A stretch of DNA of 30,309 nt from assembly GCA_027604185.1 (NCBI GenBank), contig JADGKB010000143.1, forward strand, positions 1 to 30,309. Direction: 5' to 3'. The position numbers and the translations under genes are program-made. The notes under the pieces were generated by a model. It saw only the letters and a program-made list of their open reading frames with translations, did not search any database and was not told where the DNA came from. Of the stretch, positions 1-10,188 are shown in pieces (position 1 is the stretch's first letter; every line of letters begins with the position of its first letter). The DNA comes from Boothiomyces macroporosus (lineage: Eukaryota; Chytridiomycota; Chytridiomycetes; Rhizophydiales; Terramycetaceae).

Positions 1-1123
1 GGAAGGCATAAGCAATTCTATCGAATGAACCATGATTTCTGCTGTCGTTGAATTTACCAAGTCTTGCCTTTAGGGTTAAAGTATAGTCTGGTGCAACAGA
101 GTGGATAGGCACTATTGGGACCAATTGGGTTTCGTCCAAAGTGAATGCTGGTACTGGCCCTGTGTAGTTGAACATTGGCGCAGCAGGGTCGTACTGCAAT
201 GTAGAAATGACCGATTTGGAGTAGTTTGCAGGAAAATTGTTTCCAAACATGTCTTCATTGAAATCAACATGGATTTGGTAGTTGTAATCCGTGCTATCCA
301 AAGTTTGTACAACAACAGAGTATCTTTGAGCAGCACCAAGTAGCACACATTCAACATCGTATGGTTGAACACTGACTCCATCAACTTCAATAATAGTCAA
401 GTTGTGATTTTCGATCCAGAATTGCATTGGTGCATAAGTACCCATCAGGATTAATCTAAATCTGTAACCTTGTCCTGGCTGAACTGAAAATATTTGATTT
501 GGTGCATCATTCACGATAGGAGCACTTGGTATTGGCTCAGTACCTTCTCCATTAAACTGCAAAAAGTAGTCGTTGTACTATGTTAGGTTGAAACTTACAA
601 ATATATCCTCATAGGTGCGATCATACCAGTCTGCCAAGCCAAGCGTGAATTCATCCACGTATCCGTATCTTGCTGGATCGCTACTGTCCTTGATAACAAG
701 AGGCGTTCTAAATCCATTTGGATAATCACCGAACCCGTGGCCGTGAATCCTAAATTACTTTTTTTAGTACCAGTATGAGCCAGTTTGACTCAGGTTGATC
801 ACATATGTATAGTTGGAGTTGAACGGAATCCCACAATCATTGATTCCCAGGGCACCGTCATAATAGTTGGTGCCATTCTGGAAAAGTCCATGGAAATGGA
901 CAGAAGTTACAAGGCCTTCCTTTAATACATTCCTTGCGTTGATGACTAGAGTATCGCCTTGATTAGCAATAACTGGCGGGATTGGCCACTGTCCATTTAC
1001 ACCAATAACTTGTCTAGGGAAACCACCTCTTGGATCTCCACCGTCAACGTAGCCAATATCCCAGTTCAAAGTGATCACTTCACAGTGAATAACGGCGAGC
1101 AAATTTAACCAAAGCCACTGCAT
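1..1123 (-). CDS. Multicopper oxidase (laccase-like), tandem copy 1, 3' end cut by window
   Basis: This is the 5' two thirds of a secreted blue-copper oxidase, which couples one-electron oxidation of phenolic or metal substrates to reduction of O2. The ATG is at 1123, exon 1 is 771-1123, intron 1 is 750-770 (21 nt), exon 2 is 599-749, intron 2 is 578-598 (21 nt), and exon 3 runs off the left edge. The N-terminus has a short hydrophobic signal-like segment (residues 2-13). Copper motif 1 (HFHG, residues 76-79) and motif 2 (HGH, 120-122, formed across intron 1) are present. Motifs 3 and 4 lie outside the window. Apart from a few bases it is identical to copy 2 at 1474-3144. The substrate cannot be decided from sequence; Fet3-type ferroxidase and ascomycete-type laccase are both possible. 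Confidence 0.9.
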
Positions 1124-1473
1124 ATTTGAATGTATTCTTTTTTTCCACCTTCTATTAATAGACTTTGGTTCCTGTATTGGGCTGATCAAACCGCGTGGGG
1201 GCTGGTTACACAAGAACCAGGAATTGAGTTGGATTTGTCCGTTAAACAGGATGTACGAGGTAACTATAGGGCAGATAAAGCACTAACGTATTCCGTCCGT
1301 TAGTATTTTGCTTGTATTGCACAGGAAGAATTGTTGTCTGATTTTAGTGTTTAATGTGCACAGAGCAAGCATGTGTCTGTACCTCAACACCAACAGCAAT
1401 ATTAGCTCAGGTGCAACCATGCAGTTTACCGCAAGGTAATGCAAGACAATTGACTTATTAAAAAATTACTGTT
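1124..1473 (-). promoter_or_regulatory. Upstream region of oxidase copy 1
   Basis: This is the 350-bp spacer between the copy 1 start and the copy 2 stop, and it should hold the copy 1 promoter and the copy 2 3' end. It is repeated almost unchanged at 3145-3494 and 5166-5516. It contains a perfect 7-bp inverted repeat at 1282-1304 and a TATTAATA stretch around 1152-1160, about 30 bp before the ATG, that could act as a weak TATA element. I see no gene in it. Confidence 0.6.
1282..1304. promoter_or_regulatory. Inverted repeat ACTAACG-N9-CGTTAGT (copy 1 promoter)
   Basis: Two perfect 7-bp arms separated by 9 bp lie about 160 bp upstream of the oxidase start. The shape suits a dimeric transcription-factor site. 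It is conserved in all three near-identical promoters, but because these are recent duplicates that is not independent evidence of function. I did not find it upstream of copy 4. Confidence 0.4.
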
Positions 1474-3144
1474 TTATTCCAAGATATAACGCAATGGTGG
1501 GGCCAATCCGGTAAAAGTGGAATTGTCTGGATATCCAGCAGCGTTTCCAGATATTTTCATTCCTCTTGCTCTGCAGTTATTCTTCATTTGAGTAGGAATG
1601 ACTTGAGTCTTTTGCATTTGTAATGGAGCCTCGATAATTTGTGCTGCCAATCCAGTGGCGAAATGCCATTGGATATGGCAGTGGAACGGCCATACACCAG
1701 GGTTATCAGATCTAAATCTAATAGCTACCCATCCTTTCTTTGGTACGATAACTGTATCTCTTCTTACAGGGTTCTTTAGTGAGTTGAACACTGGAAGCAA
1801 AGCAGTTTCATTGTAGTAAGGGGTATCGCTTTTCCCTACAATTTGGAAAGAATGACCATGCAAATGGAATGGATGATCACCTTCTTTGTCCAAATTCAAT
1901 ACCACAAGTTGAATCATTTGGTTGTGTGGCAACACATTCGAGTGAGTAGCAGGGCCGTAAATGGCATTCTGGGTTGCTAAATCACCCATAGTAGTAGCGG
2001 ATAGGATTGCAGGGACATTTGGGAAGGCATAAGCAATTCTATCGAATGAACCATGATTTCTGCTGTCGTTGAATTTACCAAGTCTTGCCTTTAGGGTTAA
2101 AGTATAGTCTGGTGCAACAGAGTGGATAGGCACTATTGGGACCAATTGGGTTTCGTCCAAAGTGAATGCTGGTACTGGCCCTGTGTAGTTGAACATTGGC
2201 GCAGCAGGGTCGTACTGCAATGTAGAAATGACCGATTTGGAGTAGTTTGCAGGAAAATTGTTTCCAAACATGTCTTCATTGAAATCAACATGGATTTGGT
2301 AGTTGTAATCCGTGCTATCCAAAGTTTGTACAACAACAGAGTATCTTTGAGCAGCACCAAGTAGCACACATTCAACATCGTATGGTTGAACACTGACTCC
2401 ATCAACTTCAATAATAGTCAAGTTGTGATTTTCGATCCAGAATTGCATTGGTGCATAAGTACCCATCAGGATTAATCTAAATCTGTAACCTTGTCCTGGC
2501 TGAACTGAAAATATTTGATTTGGTGCATCATTCACGATAGGAGCACTTGGTATTGGCTCAGTACCTTCTCCATTAAACTGCAAAAAGTAGTCGTTGTACT
2601 ATGTTAGGTTGAAACTTACAAATATATCCTCATATGTGCGATCATACCAGTCTGCCAAGCCAAGCGTGAATTCATCCACGTATCCGTATCTTGCTGGATC
2701 GCTACTGTCCTTGATAACAAGAGGCGTTCTAAATCCATTTGGATAATCACCGAACCCGTGGCCGTGAATCCTAAATTACTTTTTTTAGTACCAGTATGAG
2801 CCAGTTTGACTCAGGTTGACCACATATGTATAGTTGGAGTTGAACGGAATCCCACAATCATTGATTCCCAGGGCACCGTCATAATAGTTGGTGCCATTCT
2901 GGAAAAGTCCATGGAAATGGACAGAAGTTACAAGGCCTTCCTTTAATACATTCCTTGCGTTGATGACTAGAGTATCGCCTTGATTAGCAATAACTGGCGG
3001 GATTGGCCACTGTCCATTTACACCAATAACTTGTCTCGGGAAACCACCTCTTGGATCTCCACCGTCAACGTAGCCAATATCCCAGTTCAAAGTGATCACT
3101 TCACAGTGAATAACGGCGAGCAAATTTAACCAAAGCCACTGCAT
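1474..3144 (-). CDS. Multicopper oxidase (laccase-like), tandem copy 2, intact
   Basis: This is a complete secreted multicopper oxidase of 542 residues. Exons are 2792-3144, 2620-2770 and 1474-2598; both introns (2771-2791 and 2599-2619) are 21 nt. Splicing keeps the frame and rebuilds motif 2 (YWIHGH, residues 117-122). Motif 1 is HFHG (76-79), motif 3 HPFHLHGH (410-417) and motif 4 HCHIQWH (474-480), with the type 1 copper Cys at 475 and Leu ten residues later as the axial position, typical of medium-potential enzymes. There is a signal-like hydrophobic N-terminus, several N-glycosylation sequons and no C-terminal membrane anchor, so it is probably extracellular. The start at 3144 is preferred over a longer upstream frame because copy 3 has a one-base insertion that breaks that extension. 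The domain order is that of Fet3 and fungal laccases; the substrate is unknown. Confidence 0.93.
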
Positions 3145-3494
3145 ATTTGAATGTATTCTTTTTTTCCACCTTCTATTAATAGACTTTGGTTCCTGTATTG
3201 GGCTGATCAAACCGCGTGGGGGCTGGTTACACAAGAACCAGGAATTGAGTTGGATTTGTCCGTTAAACAGGATGTAAGAGGTAAATATAGGGCAGATAAA
3301 GCACTAACGTATTCCGTCCGTTAGTATTTTGCTTGTATTGCACAGGAAGAATTGTTGTCTGATTTTAGTGTTTAATGTGCACAGAGCAAGCATGTGTCTG
3401 TACCTCAACACCAACAGCAATATTAGCTCAGGTGCAACCATGCAGTTTACCGCAAGGTAATGCAGGACAATTGACTTATTAAAAAATTACTGTT
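3145..3494 (-). promoter_or_regulatory. Upstream region of oxidase copy 2
   Basis: Second occurrence of the spacer seen at 1124-1473, with only scattered base changes (for example near 3276-3286 and at 3464). The same inverted repeat is at 3303-3325. No gene seen. Confidence 0.6.
3303..3325. promoter_or_regulatory. Inverted repeat ACTAACG-N9-CGTTAGT (copy 2 promoter)
   Basis: Same element as at 1282-1304, unchanged, upstream of oxidase copy 2. Confidence 0.4.
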
Positions 3495-5165
3495 TTATTC
3501 CAAGATATAACGCAATGGTGGGGCCAATCCGGTAAAAGTGGAATTGTCTGGATATCCAGCAGCGTTTCCAGATATTTTCATTCCTCTTGCTCTGCAGTTA
3601 TTCTTCATTTGAGTAGGAATGACTTGAGTCTTTTGCATTTGTAATGGAGCCTCGATAATTTGTGCTGCCAATCCAGTGGCGAAATGCCATTGGATATGGC
3701 AGTGGAACGGCCATACACCAGGGTTATCAGATCTAAATCTAATAGCTACCCATCCTTTCTTTGGTACGATAACTGTATCTCTTCTTACAGGGTTCTTTAG
3801 TGAGTTGAACACTGGAAGCAAAGCAGTTTCGTTGTAGTATGGAGTGCTGCTTTTCCCTACAATTTGGAAAGAATGACCGTGCAAGTGGAATGGATGAGAT
3901 CCTTCCTTGTCCAAATTCAATACCACAAGTTGAATCATTTGGTTGTGTGGCAACACATTCGAGTGAGTAGCAGGGCCGTAAATGGCATTCTGGGTTGCTA
4001 AATCACCCATAGTAGTAGCGGATAGGATTGCAGGGACATTTGGGAAGGCATAAGCGATTCTATCGAATGAACCATGATTTCTGCTGTCGTTGAATTTACC
4101 AAGTCTTGCCTTTAGGGTTAAAGTATAGTCTGGTGCAACAGAGTGGATAGGCACTATTGGGACCAATTGGGTTTCGTCCAAAGTGAATGCTGGTACTGGC
4201 CCTGTGTAGTTGAACATTGGCGCAGCAGGGTCGTACTGCAATGTAGAAATGACCGATTTGGAGTAGTTTGCAGGAAAATTGTTTCCAAACATGTCTTCAT
4301 TGAAATCAACATGGATTTGGTAGTTGTAATCCGTGCTATCCAAAGTTTGTACAACAACAGAGTATCTTTGAGCAGCACCAAGTAGCACACATTCAACATC
4401 GTATGGTTGAACACTGACTCCATCAACTTCAATAATAGTCAAGTTGTGATTTTCGATCCAGAATTGCATTGGTGCATAAGTACCCATCAGGATTAATCTA
4501 AATCTGTAACCTTGTCCTGGCTGAACTGAAAATATTTGATTTGGTGCATCATTCACGATAGGAGCACTTGGTATTGGCTCAGTACCTTCTCCATTAAACT
4601 GCAAAAAGTAGTCGTTGTACTATGTTAGGTTGAAACTTACAAATATATCCTCATATGTGCGATCATACCAGTCTGCCAAGCCAAGCGTGAATTCATCCAC
4701 GTATCCGTATCTTGCTGGATCGCTACTGTCCTTGATAACAAGAGGCGTTCTAAATCCATTTGGATAATCACCGAACCCGTGGCCGTGAATCCTAAATTAC
4801 TTTTTTTAGTACCAGTATGAGCCAGTTTGACTCAGGTTGACCACATATGTATAGTTGGAGTTGAACGGAATCCCACAATCATTGATTCCCAGGGCACCGT
4901 CATAATAGTTGGTGCCATTCTGGAAAAGTCCATGGAAATGGACAGAAGTTACAAGGCCTTCCTTTAATACATTCCTTGCGTTGATGACTAGAGTATCGCC
5001 TTGATTAGCAATAACTGGCGGGATTGGCCACTGTCCATTTACACCAATAACTTGTCTCGGGAAACCACCTCTTGGATCTCCACCGTCAACGTAGCCAATA
5101 TCCCAGTTCAAAGTGATCACTTCACAGTGAATAACGGCGAGCAAATTTAACCAAAGCCACTGCAT
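3495..5165 (-). CDS. Multicopper oxidase (laccase-like), tandem copy 3, intact
   Basis: This complete 542-residue oxidase is built exactly like copy 2: exons 4813-5165, 4641-4791 and 3495-4619, separated by 21-nt introns. All four copper-binding motifs are present. It differs from copy 2 mainly in a short patch (about 3830-3905) encoding the segment around motif 3. There, Asp before HPFHLHGH becomes Ser, and Asp in the following KSDTPYY becomes Ser, along with several silent changes. Part of that patch (the stretch giving KSSTPYYNE) matches copy 4. This looks like gene conversion or selection at the type 1 copper side. A single-T insertion near 5190, upstream of the start, closes the longer reading frame seen in copies 1 and 2 and supports the ATG at 5165. 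Confidence 0.93.
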
Positions 5166-5516
5166 ATTTGAATGTATTCTTTTTTTTCCACCTTCTATTA
5201 ATAGACTTTGGTTCCTGTATTGGGCTGATCAAACCGCGTGGGGGCTGGTTACACAAGAACCAGGAATTGAGTTGGATTTGTCCGTTAAACAGGATGTACG
5301 AGGTAACTATAGGGCAGATAAAGCACTAACGTATTCCGTCCGTTAGTATTTTGCTTGTATTGCACAGGAAGAATTGTTGTCTGATTTTAGTGTTTAATGT
5401 GCACAGAGCAAGCATGTGTCTGTACCTCAACACCAACAGCAATATTAGCTCAGGTGCAACCATGCAGTTTACCGCAAGGTAATGCAAGACAATTGACTTA
5501 TTAAAAAATTACTGTT
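5166..5516 (-). promoter_or_regulatory. Upstream region of oxidase copy 3
   Basis: Third occurrence of the shared spacer, one base longer through an extra T in the poly-T near 5190. It carries the inverted repeat at 5325-5347. Its left part is the copy 3 promoter and its right end is the 3' flank of copy 4. No gene seen. Confidence 0.6.
5325..5347. promoter_or_regulatory. Inverted repeat ACTAACG-N9-CGTTAGT (copy 3 promoter)
   Basis: Same element as at 1282-1304, unchanged, upstream of oxidase copy 3. Confidence 0.4.
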
Positions 5517-7183
5517 TTATTCCAAGATATAACGCAAAGGTGGAGCCAGCCCGGTAAAAGTGGAATTGTCTGGATATCCAGCAGCGTTTCCAGATATTTT
5601 CATTCCTCTTGCTCTGCAGTTATTCTTCATTTGAGTAGGAATGACTTGAGTCTTTTGCAGTTGTAGTGGAGCTTCGATAAACTGCGCAGCCAATCCAGTG
5701 GCTAAATGCCATTGGATATGGCAGTGGAATGGCCAAACACCAGGGTTATCAGCCCTGAACCTTAGAACTGCCCATCCTTTCTTTGGTACGATAACGGTAT
5801 CTCTTCTTACAGGATTCTTTAGTGCATTGAACACTGGATTCAATGCAGTTTCATTGTAGTATGGAGTGCTGCTTTTCCCTACAATTTGGAAAACATGGCC
5901 GTGCAAATGGAATGGATGATCACCTTCTTTGTCCAAATTCAACACCACAAGTTGAATCATTTGGTTGTATGGGAGTACATTTGAGTGAGTGGCAGGTCCA
6001 TAAATTGCGTCTTGCGTAGCCAAATCTCCCATCGTAGTTGCAGACAATAAACGTTAGGCAAAGCATATGCAACTCTATCAAAGGAGCCATGGTTTCTATC
6101 GTCATTGAATTTTCCAAAGATCACTTTATAAGTCAAGGTAAAGTCAGGAGCAACAGAGTGGATTTTTTCCAAAGGAGCCAATTGAGTTTCATCCAAAGTG
6201 AAATTTGGTTCAGTACCAGTATAGTTGAACATTGGAGAACCTGAAAAGTATTCCAAAGTAGCAGTAACAGATCTAGTATAGTTTGCAGGGAAATGTTCAC
6301 CAAACATGTCTTCGTCAAAGTCAACGTGAACTTTGTAGTTGTAATCAAACGAATCATATGTGTTTACCAAGACAGAGTATCTTTGTGAGGCACCAAGTAG
6401 CAACACGTCGACTTCATACGGCTCTACTCGAATACCGTCTACTTCAATAATAGTAAGGTTGTGGTTTTCAATCCAGAACTTCATGGAAGCAAAAGTTGCC
6501 ATAGAGATAACACGGAATCTATAAGTAGAGGATGGCATGACTGAGAATACTTGATTTGGAGCATCGTTGATAACTGGCCCAGAAGGAATAGGCTCACTTC
6601 CTTCTCCGTTAAACTTGATAAAGAATTGATTGTACTAGCATTAGGAAATTATTACGAATAAGTCTTCGAATTCAGAGTCGTACCAATCAGACAATCCCAA
6701 GGTGAATTCATCCAAGTATTCATAAGTAAGGTTATCTTCCAAACTTTGAATAACAAGAGGAGTGCGGAAACCATTTGGATAATCGCCAAATCCATGTCCA
6801 TGAATCCTATCATAAGTAATCTATTACCAATAGCTTCCAACTTGATCCAACTTTACACGATAAGTATAGCTGTTACCATATGGAATACCGCAGTCATTTA
6901 TACCCAAAGCACCATCATAATAATTGGTTCCGTTTTGGAAAATACCATGGAAATGAATTGAAGTAGGTGGCCCTCTTTGCATATTATTTTTAGCGTGGAT
7001 AACCAGTTCATCATACTGATTAGCAATAACTGGTGGAATTGGCCATTGTCCATTGACACCAATAACTCTTCTTGGAAATCCTCCTCTTGGGTCGGCATTT
7101 TCAACGTAATCAATTTCCCAATTGAGCTCGATCACTGCTGCGCTGATCAGAGCGATACATGCTGGTAATAATTTCCACTGCAT
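5517..7183 (-). pseudogene. Multicopper oxidase copy 4, diverged and frameshifted
   Basis: This paralogue of copies 1-3 has the same exon plan: exon 1 6828-7183, intron 6807-6827 (21 nt), exon 2 6656-6806, intron 6635-6655 (21 nt), exon 3 from 6634 down. Motif 1 (HFHG) and motif 2 (HGH) are intact. Near 6046-6056 the sequence is 7 bp shorter than copies 2 and 3, just after the codons for AYALPNV, and the frame shifts. The original frame stops at 5957. The rest (motif 3 HPFHLHGH, motif 4 HCHIQWH and the C-terminus) is open only in another frame, ending at 5517. The intact frame would give an enzyme without its type 1 and trinuclear C-terminal ligands. No plausible 19-22-nt intron repairs it. 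A base-calling error is the alternative to a real pseudogene, since the downstream frame is otherwise clean. The last ~140 bp are almost identical to copies 2-3 while the rest is clearly diverged. Confidence 0.75.
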
Positions 7184-7859
7184 CTATTTTTATTCTTGTT
7201 CTTTTTTTGAATGTGGGCTTTTATAGTGTTTTTATTTGGAAAGTCCCTTGCAAAAATGTGATCATAGTCTGGACCTACATGTGCAAATGCGGTCAAGAAA
7301 ACCCAATTCACGAGAAACAAGTGCGCGATCTGAGATCAATTCAAAATAAATTCGATATCCGAGGAGTTTGCGCTGGATACTACTTAAGAGGGAGCTTTGA
7401 TTGTGATTCAAGTTGTAGTCTTTCTAGGTTCCTGTTTTCTCGGTCTGGGGTTACACTGACTTATCGGGATAAACGCCTATCGCAAAAAAGACGCAGCATG
7501 GTTGGAGTTAATGGCTGTGGTATGATATACGGTTACTGTTAATTAAACGAACAGTGTAGTATCAAATGAAAATATTTTAAACGATTCATGTCCGCGGAAT
7601 TTTATCGGGACGAGTTTGGCGTTCCGTGTAAACGATATTTTTGGTTTACCTGGTTAACACTCGTAGACGCTCAAAACTCCGAAAATATCCGTGAATACAC
7701 TGATCAGCAATCTAGACGAATACTATACCGTGTCAAGTGAATGCTTGCGTTTCATTGAGCACACTTAATTACCCGGATATAACCAAGTAACAAACGTTGA
7801 ACTTAATTATCTAGAATTATATTCAACAAAAACTGCTTCAAGAATATTATATTCTTACT
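7184..7859. other. Intergenic region upstream of oxidase copy 4
   Basis: 676 bp separate the copy 4 start (minus) from the S28 peptidase stop (minus). The part next to copy 4 is its promoter, with a TATAAAAG box at 7218-7225. It does not resemble the copy 1-3 promoters and lacks their inverted repeat. A 127-codon open frame on the plus strand (7159-7542) begins inside copy 4 exon 1 and resembles nothing I recognise; I treat it as chance. 7543-7859 is AT-rich and shows no gene. Confidence 0.6.
7218..7225 (-). promoter_or_regulatory. TATA box of oxidase copy 4
   Basis: The minus strand reads TATAAAAG about 35 bp upstream of the ATG at 7183. At normal TATA-to-start distances this puts transcription initiation within a few bases of the start codon, implying a very short 5' leader. 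Confidence 0.55.
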
Positions 7860-10188
7860 CTAACATTGATCATTATTAACAGGGGTTGTGGTTGCGGCTG
7901 CTGGATTAAAGATAAAGCTAAACCCTCCCAAAGTAGCTGTTTGACCAGGCACAGTAAAATTTGGGAATACTATAATTTGGTCAGTTGGTGTTGCAGAAGA
8001 ACTACTTGTGCCAGAACTTGCTAGTGGAGAAGGGCAAACAGTTATAGTGCTCGAACTACCAGCGCTACCTATTTGAGTAGTTGGAGTGCTTAAAGATTGG
8101 TTAGTGGGGTAACTTGGCGTTTGGCTGGAAGCAACGAAAGACATTTGTGTTGGAGTACTAGCTGTTTGACTAGGTGTAGGGATAGATGTTTGTGCAGTAC
8201 CAGTACTCGATGTTTGAACGACAGAGGTGCTAGGGGCTTGTGCGGTACTGGGGATTTGAGTAGTCGAAGTAGGTATTAAAGTGAAAACGCCAACAGTAGA
8301 CTGGATGTAAGGACTGCCAACTGTCGATGTTAAACTAGATACTGTCGGTGATGGGTTTAAAGTAGACAAAGTAATTTGAGGTATTACGCTATCCGTAGTA
8401 ACAAGTGTACTGGTAGTGCCAGTATTCCACAGAGCACTAGATGCAGCTGGGGGATTGGAAGATGTAAAAACTGAGCTGTTGGGTGTGGCAGTCAACAAAG
8501 GAACTATAGTTGTTGAAAATGCAGCACTAGTCATTGTTTGAGCGTCAATAGTTGCAGTTCCGGCGGTTGAACTAATAGTCGCGGCAGCAGAATAATTAGG
8601 GATTGTTCCACCATTTGGCAAATTCGGATTAAAGTTTATGTACAAATCCCAACTTTGAAGGATCCTGCTATGGGTTTCAATGAATGCAGGGGATGAACTT
8701 GAAGATGGTAGTGATAAATCTTGACAATGTCGGCCACCGCTATTATTGAGCACAATATTTGGGAGTTCGAATCCAGGACCTGGCTGTCCAGGATTTGTAC
8801 TCAATTGAACATCATTTGGAGTCACAGAGAGGAAAGAATATGGGTCTGTATCGCCATTTACAAAAACTATTCTGGTTGTAGCAGTGTAAATTCCTAATCC
8901 CAGGTATTGTGAATTGACCCGAGTTACATTTGGTCTAAAGTTTGGAATATTAAACGTGACAGTACATAACCAATGAAAGTAATCGACAGTCAAATACCTG
9001 GAATACGCTGTTGTAGATTGGGTGGAATGAACTTGGAAATATCCAAAATCCCTGCAAATCTGACATAAACAACTAATTACCTGCCAAGTCCACAGTTTAA
9101 GCGAAGGATTTGTCTCGTTCGCCAACGTATCCAACTTTGAGAAACTCTGCGGGGTAGGATATTTGATTTTAATAAACTGTATATAATCAGCCAACAGCTC
9201 TGCGTCGCTGGAGCTTGGATCAATGAATGCAGGAACAAAGTCCCCAGAGCACACATAAGTAACTGATTTTGTGTAGTTGAAATTACCTAAATCCACATAA
9301 TCAGAAATTCCATACTGAACCAATGTAGCGAAATTGGTTGAAACCCCAGCCAAGTCACGGACATCAAGATTGGGAGGTGCTCCGACAGCATTTAGAACAA
9401 CTGAAGCGTTGTTTGAAGCGATAAAGTCATCAAACAACCCAACTGCTCTTCTCCAGCCAGCTGCGCACACTTGCGAACCTCCACTTTTAGATAATCCGAT
9501 ATCAACTCCATAGCCATACTGCCAAAAGTCTTCAATTGCGTTTAAAGGAGCCGAAGAAGAGTGAGCTGCGTATACAAGATTAGGGTATTTGAGCCTCATC
9601 CATGCCGCTAAATTTCCTACATTTTAAACGAAAAGTACCTGCATAACTCCCACCTATGGTTATCCATTTACTAGTCAATAAAGTTGAATTGTACCCTTTA
9701 ATGAACTCTGCAGTGTCGGCTAGCACTTGGTCAACAGTCAACCATTGCAAATTGTCTGGGGTGAAATCTTTGACAGTCAAATTTGCGACTGGCTGAGAAG
9801 TTCCTTTTCCGTAGTAGCGGTGCTCCAGTGCGATATGCAGACCGCTATAGCGCTTGGTCATTTCTGATATTAGGGAAAAGTCAGCATAGTACTGTCCTAA
9901 TGGCGCTTCTCCTCCCAATTCTAGAAATATTGGGCCTCCAGGCTGATAAAACCTCGAGTCTACATAGTACAGCTGCTGCCAGGTGTTGTTATCGCTCGGG
10001 TTGAAGTGGTCTCTTTTCTGTGTGAAATAGTAATATGGATATCGTCCTGATGGCGTGTCTGAAGCAGATACTGGCTTGTTGAACAATCCTTGTTTGTTAT
10101 GAATTCTCATCTGATTCGCCTCGGCAAGTGATACATGATGCAGCTTTGAAGTCACTGCGACAATCAGCAACACAAGTTCAAACAACAT
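7860..10188 (-). CDS. Secreted serine carboxypeptidase, family S28 (prolyl carboxypeptidase/DPP2-like)
   Basis: This 761-residue secreted peptidase of family S28 is expected to cleave proline-containing peptides outside the cell or in the vacuole. Exons are 9639-10188, 9081-9616 and 7860-9059; introns are 9617-9638 (22 nt) and 9060-9080 (21 nt). The first splice joins GGSYAG (nucleophile Ser181) to NLAAWMRLKYP, and the second rebuilds WTWQICRDFGYFQ, both highly typical of S28. The acid is the Asp in NGDTDPY and the base the His in GGRHCQDL. A hydrophobic signal peptide covers residues 2-13, followed by the family start FTQKRDHFNP. Beyond the catalytic part, roughly 200 residues rich in Ser, Thr and Pro form a mucin-like tail that typical S28 enzymes lack, probably O-glycosylated. 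There is no C-terminal hydrophobic segment, so a GPI anchor is unlikely. Confidence 0.92.

Larger units (their letters stand above)
1..5660. repeat. Tandem gene-plus-promoter repeat, period 2021 bp
   Basis: The whole oxidase gene and its roughly 350-bp upstream region recur at +2021 (position 1 matches 2022, 101 matches 2122 and 4143). One extra T in the poly-T before copy 3 shifts later sequence by one base. Near-identity continues through the copy 3 promoter (5166-5516) and the last ~140 bp of copy 4, then breaks down near 5660. The window opens inside a unit, so the array probably continues to the left. Differences between units are few, apart from a dense patch near 3830-3905. Confidence 0.95.

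Noticed and set aside
101..390. 80- and 92-codon open frames inside oxidase exon 3, repeated in all units
   Set aside because: They are other-frame shadows of the oxidase coding sequence and recur only because the gene is duplicated.
578..598. Alternative genetic code or stop read-through to explain in-frame TAA/TAG in 21-nt segments
   Set aside because: Introns of 19, 20 and 22 nt shift the frame and cannot be explained by read-through; all share GT...AG ends and branch-like motifs, and normal stops end the genes.
764..1213. Longer oxidase start, 30 codons upstream of the ATG at 1123 (also in copy 2)
   Set aside because: Copy 3 has one extra T that breaks this extension, the added residues are basic and not signal-like, and the ATG at 1123 directly precedes a hydrophobic leader.
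6040..6065. A short intron that would repair the copy 4 frameshift
   Set aside because: The sequence here is 7 bp shorter than in copies 2-3, not longer; any GT...AG choice would remove conserved SATTMG codons.
7159..7542. 127-codon plus-strand frame over the copy 4 promoter
   Set aside because: Overlaps exon 1 and the TATA box of copy 4, low-complexity and unrecognised; probably chance.
8755..8785. tRNA-like B-box (GTTCGAATCC)
   Set aside because: It lies in S28 coding sequence and has no matching A-box, acceptor stem or cloverleaf around it.
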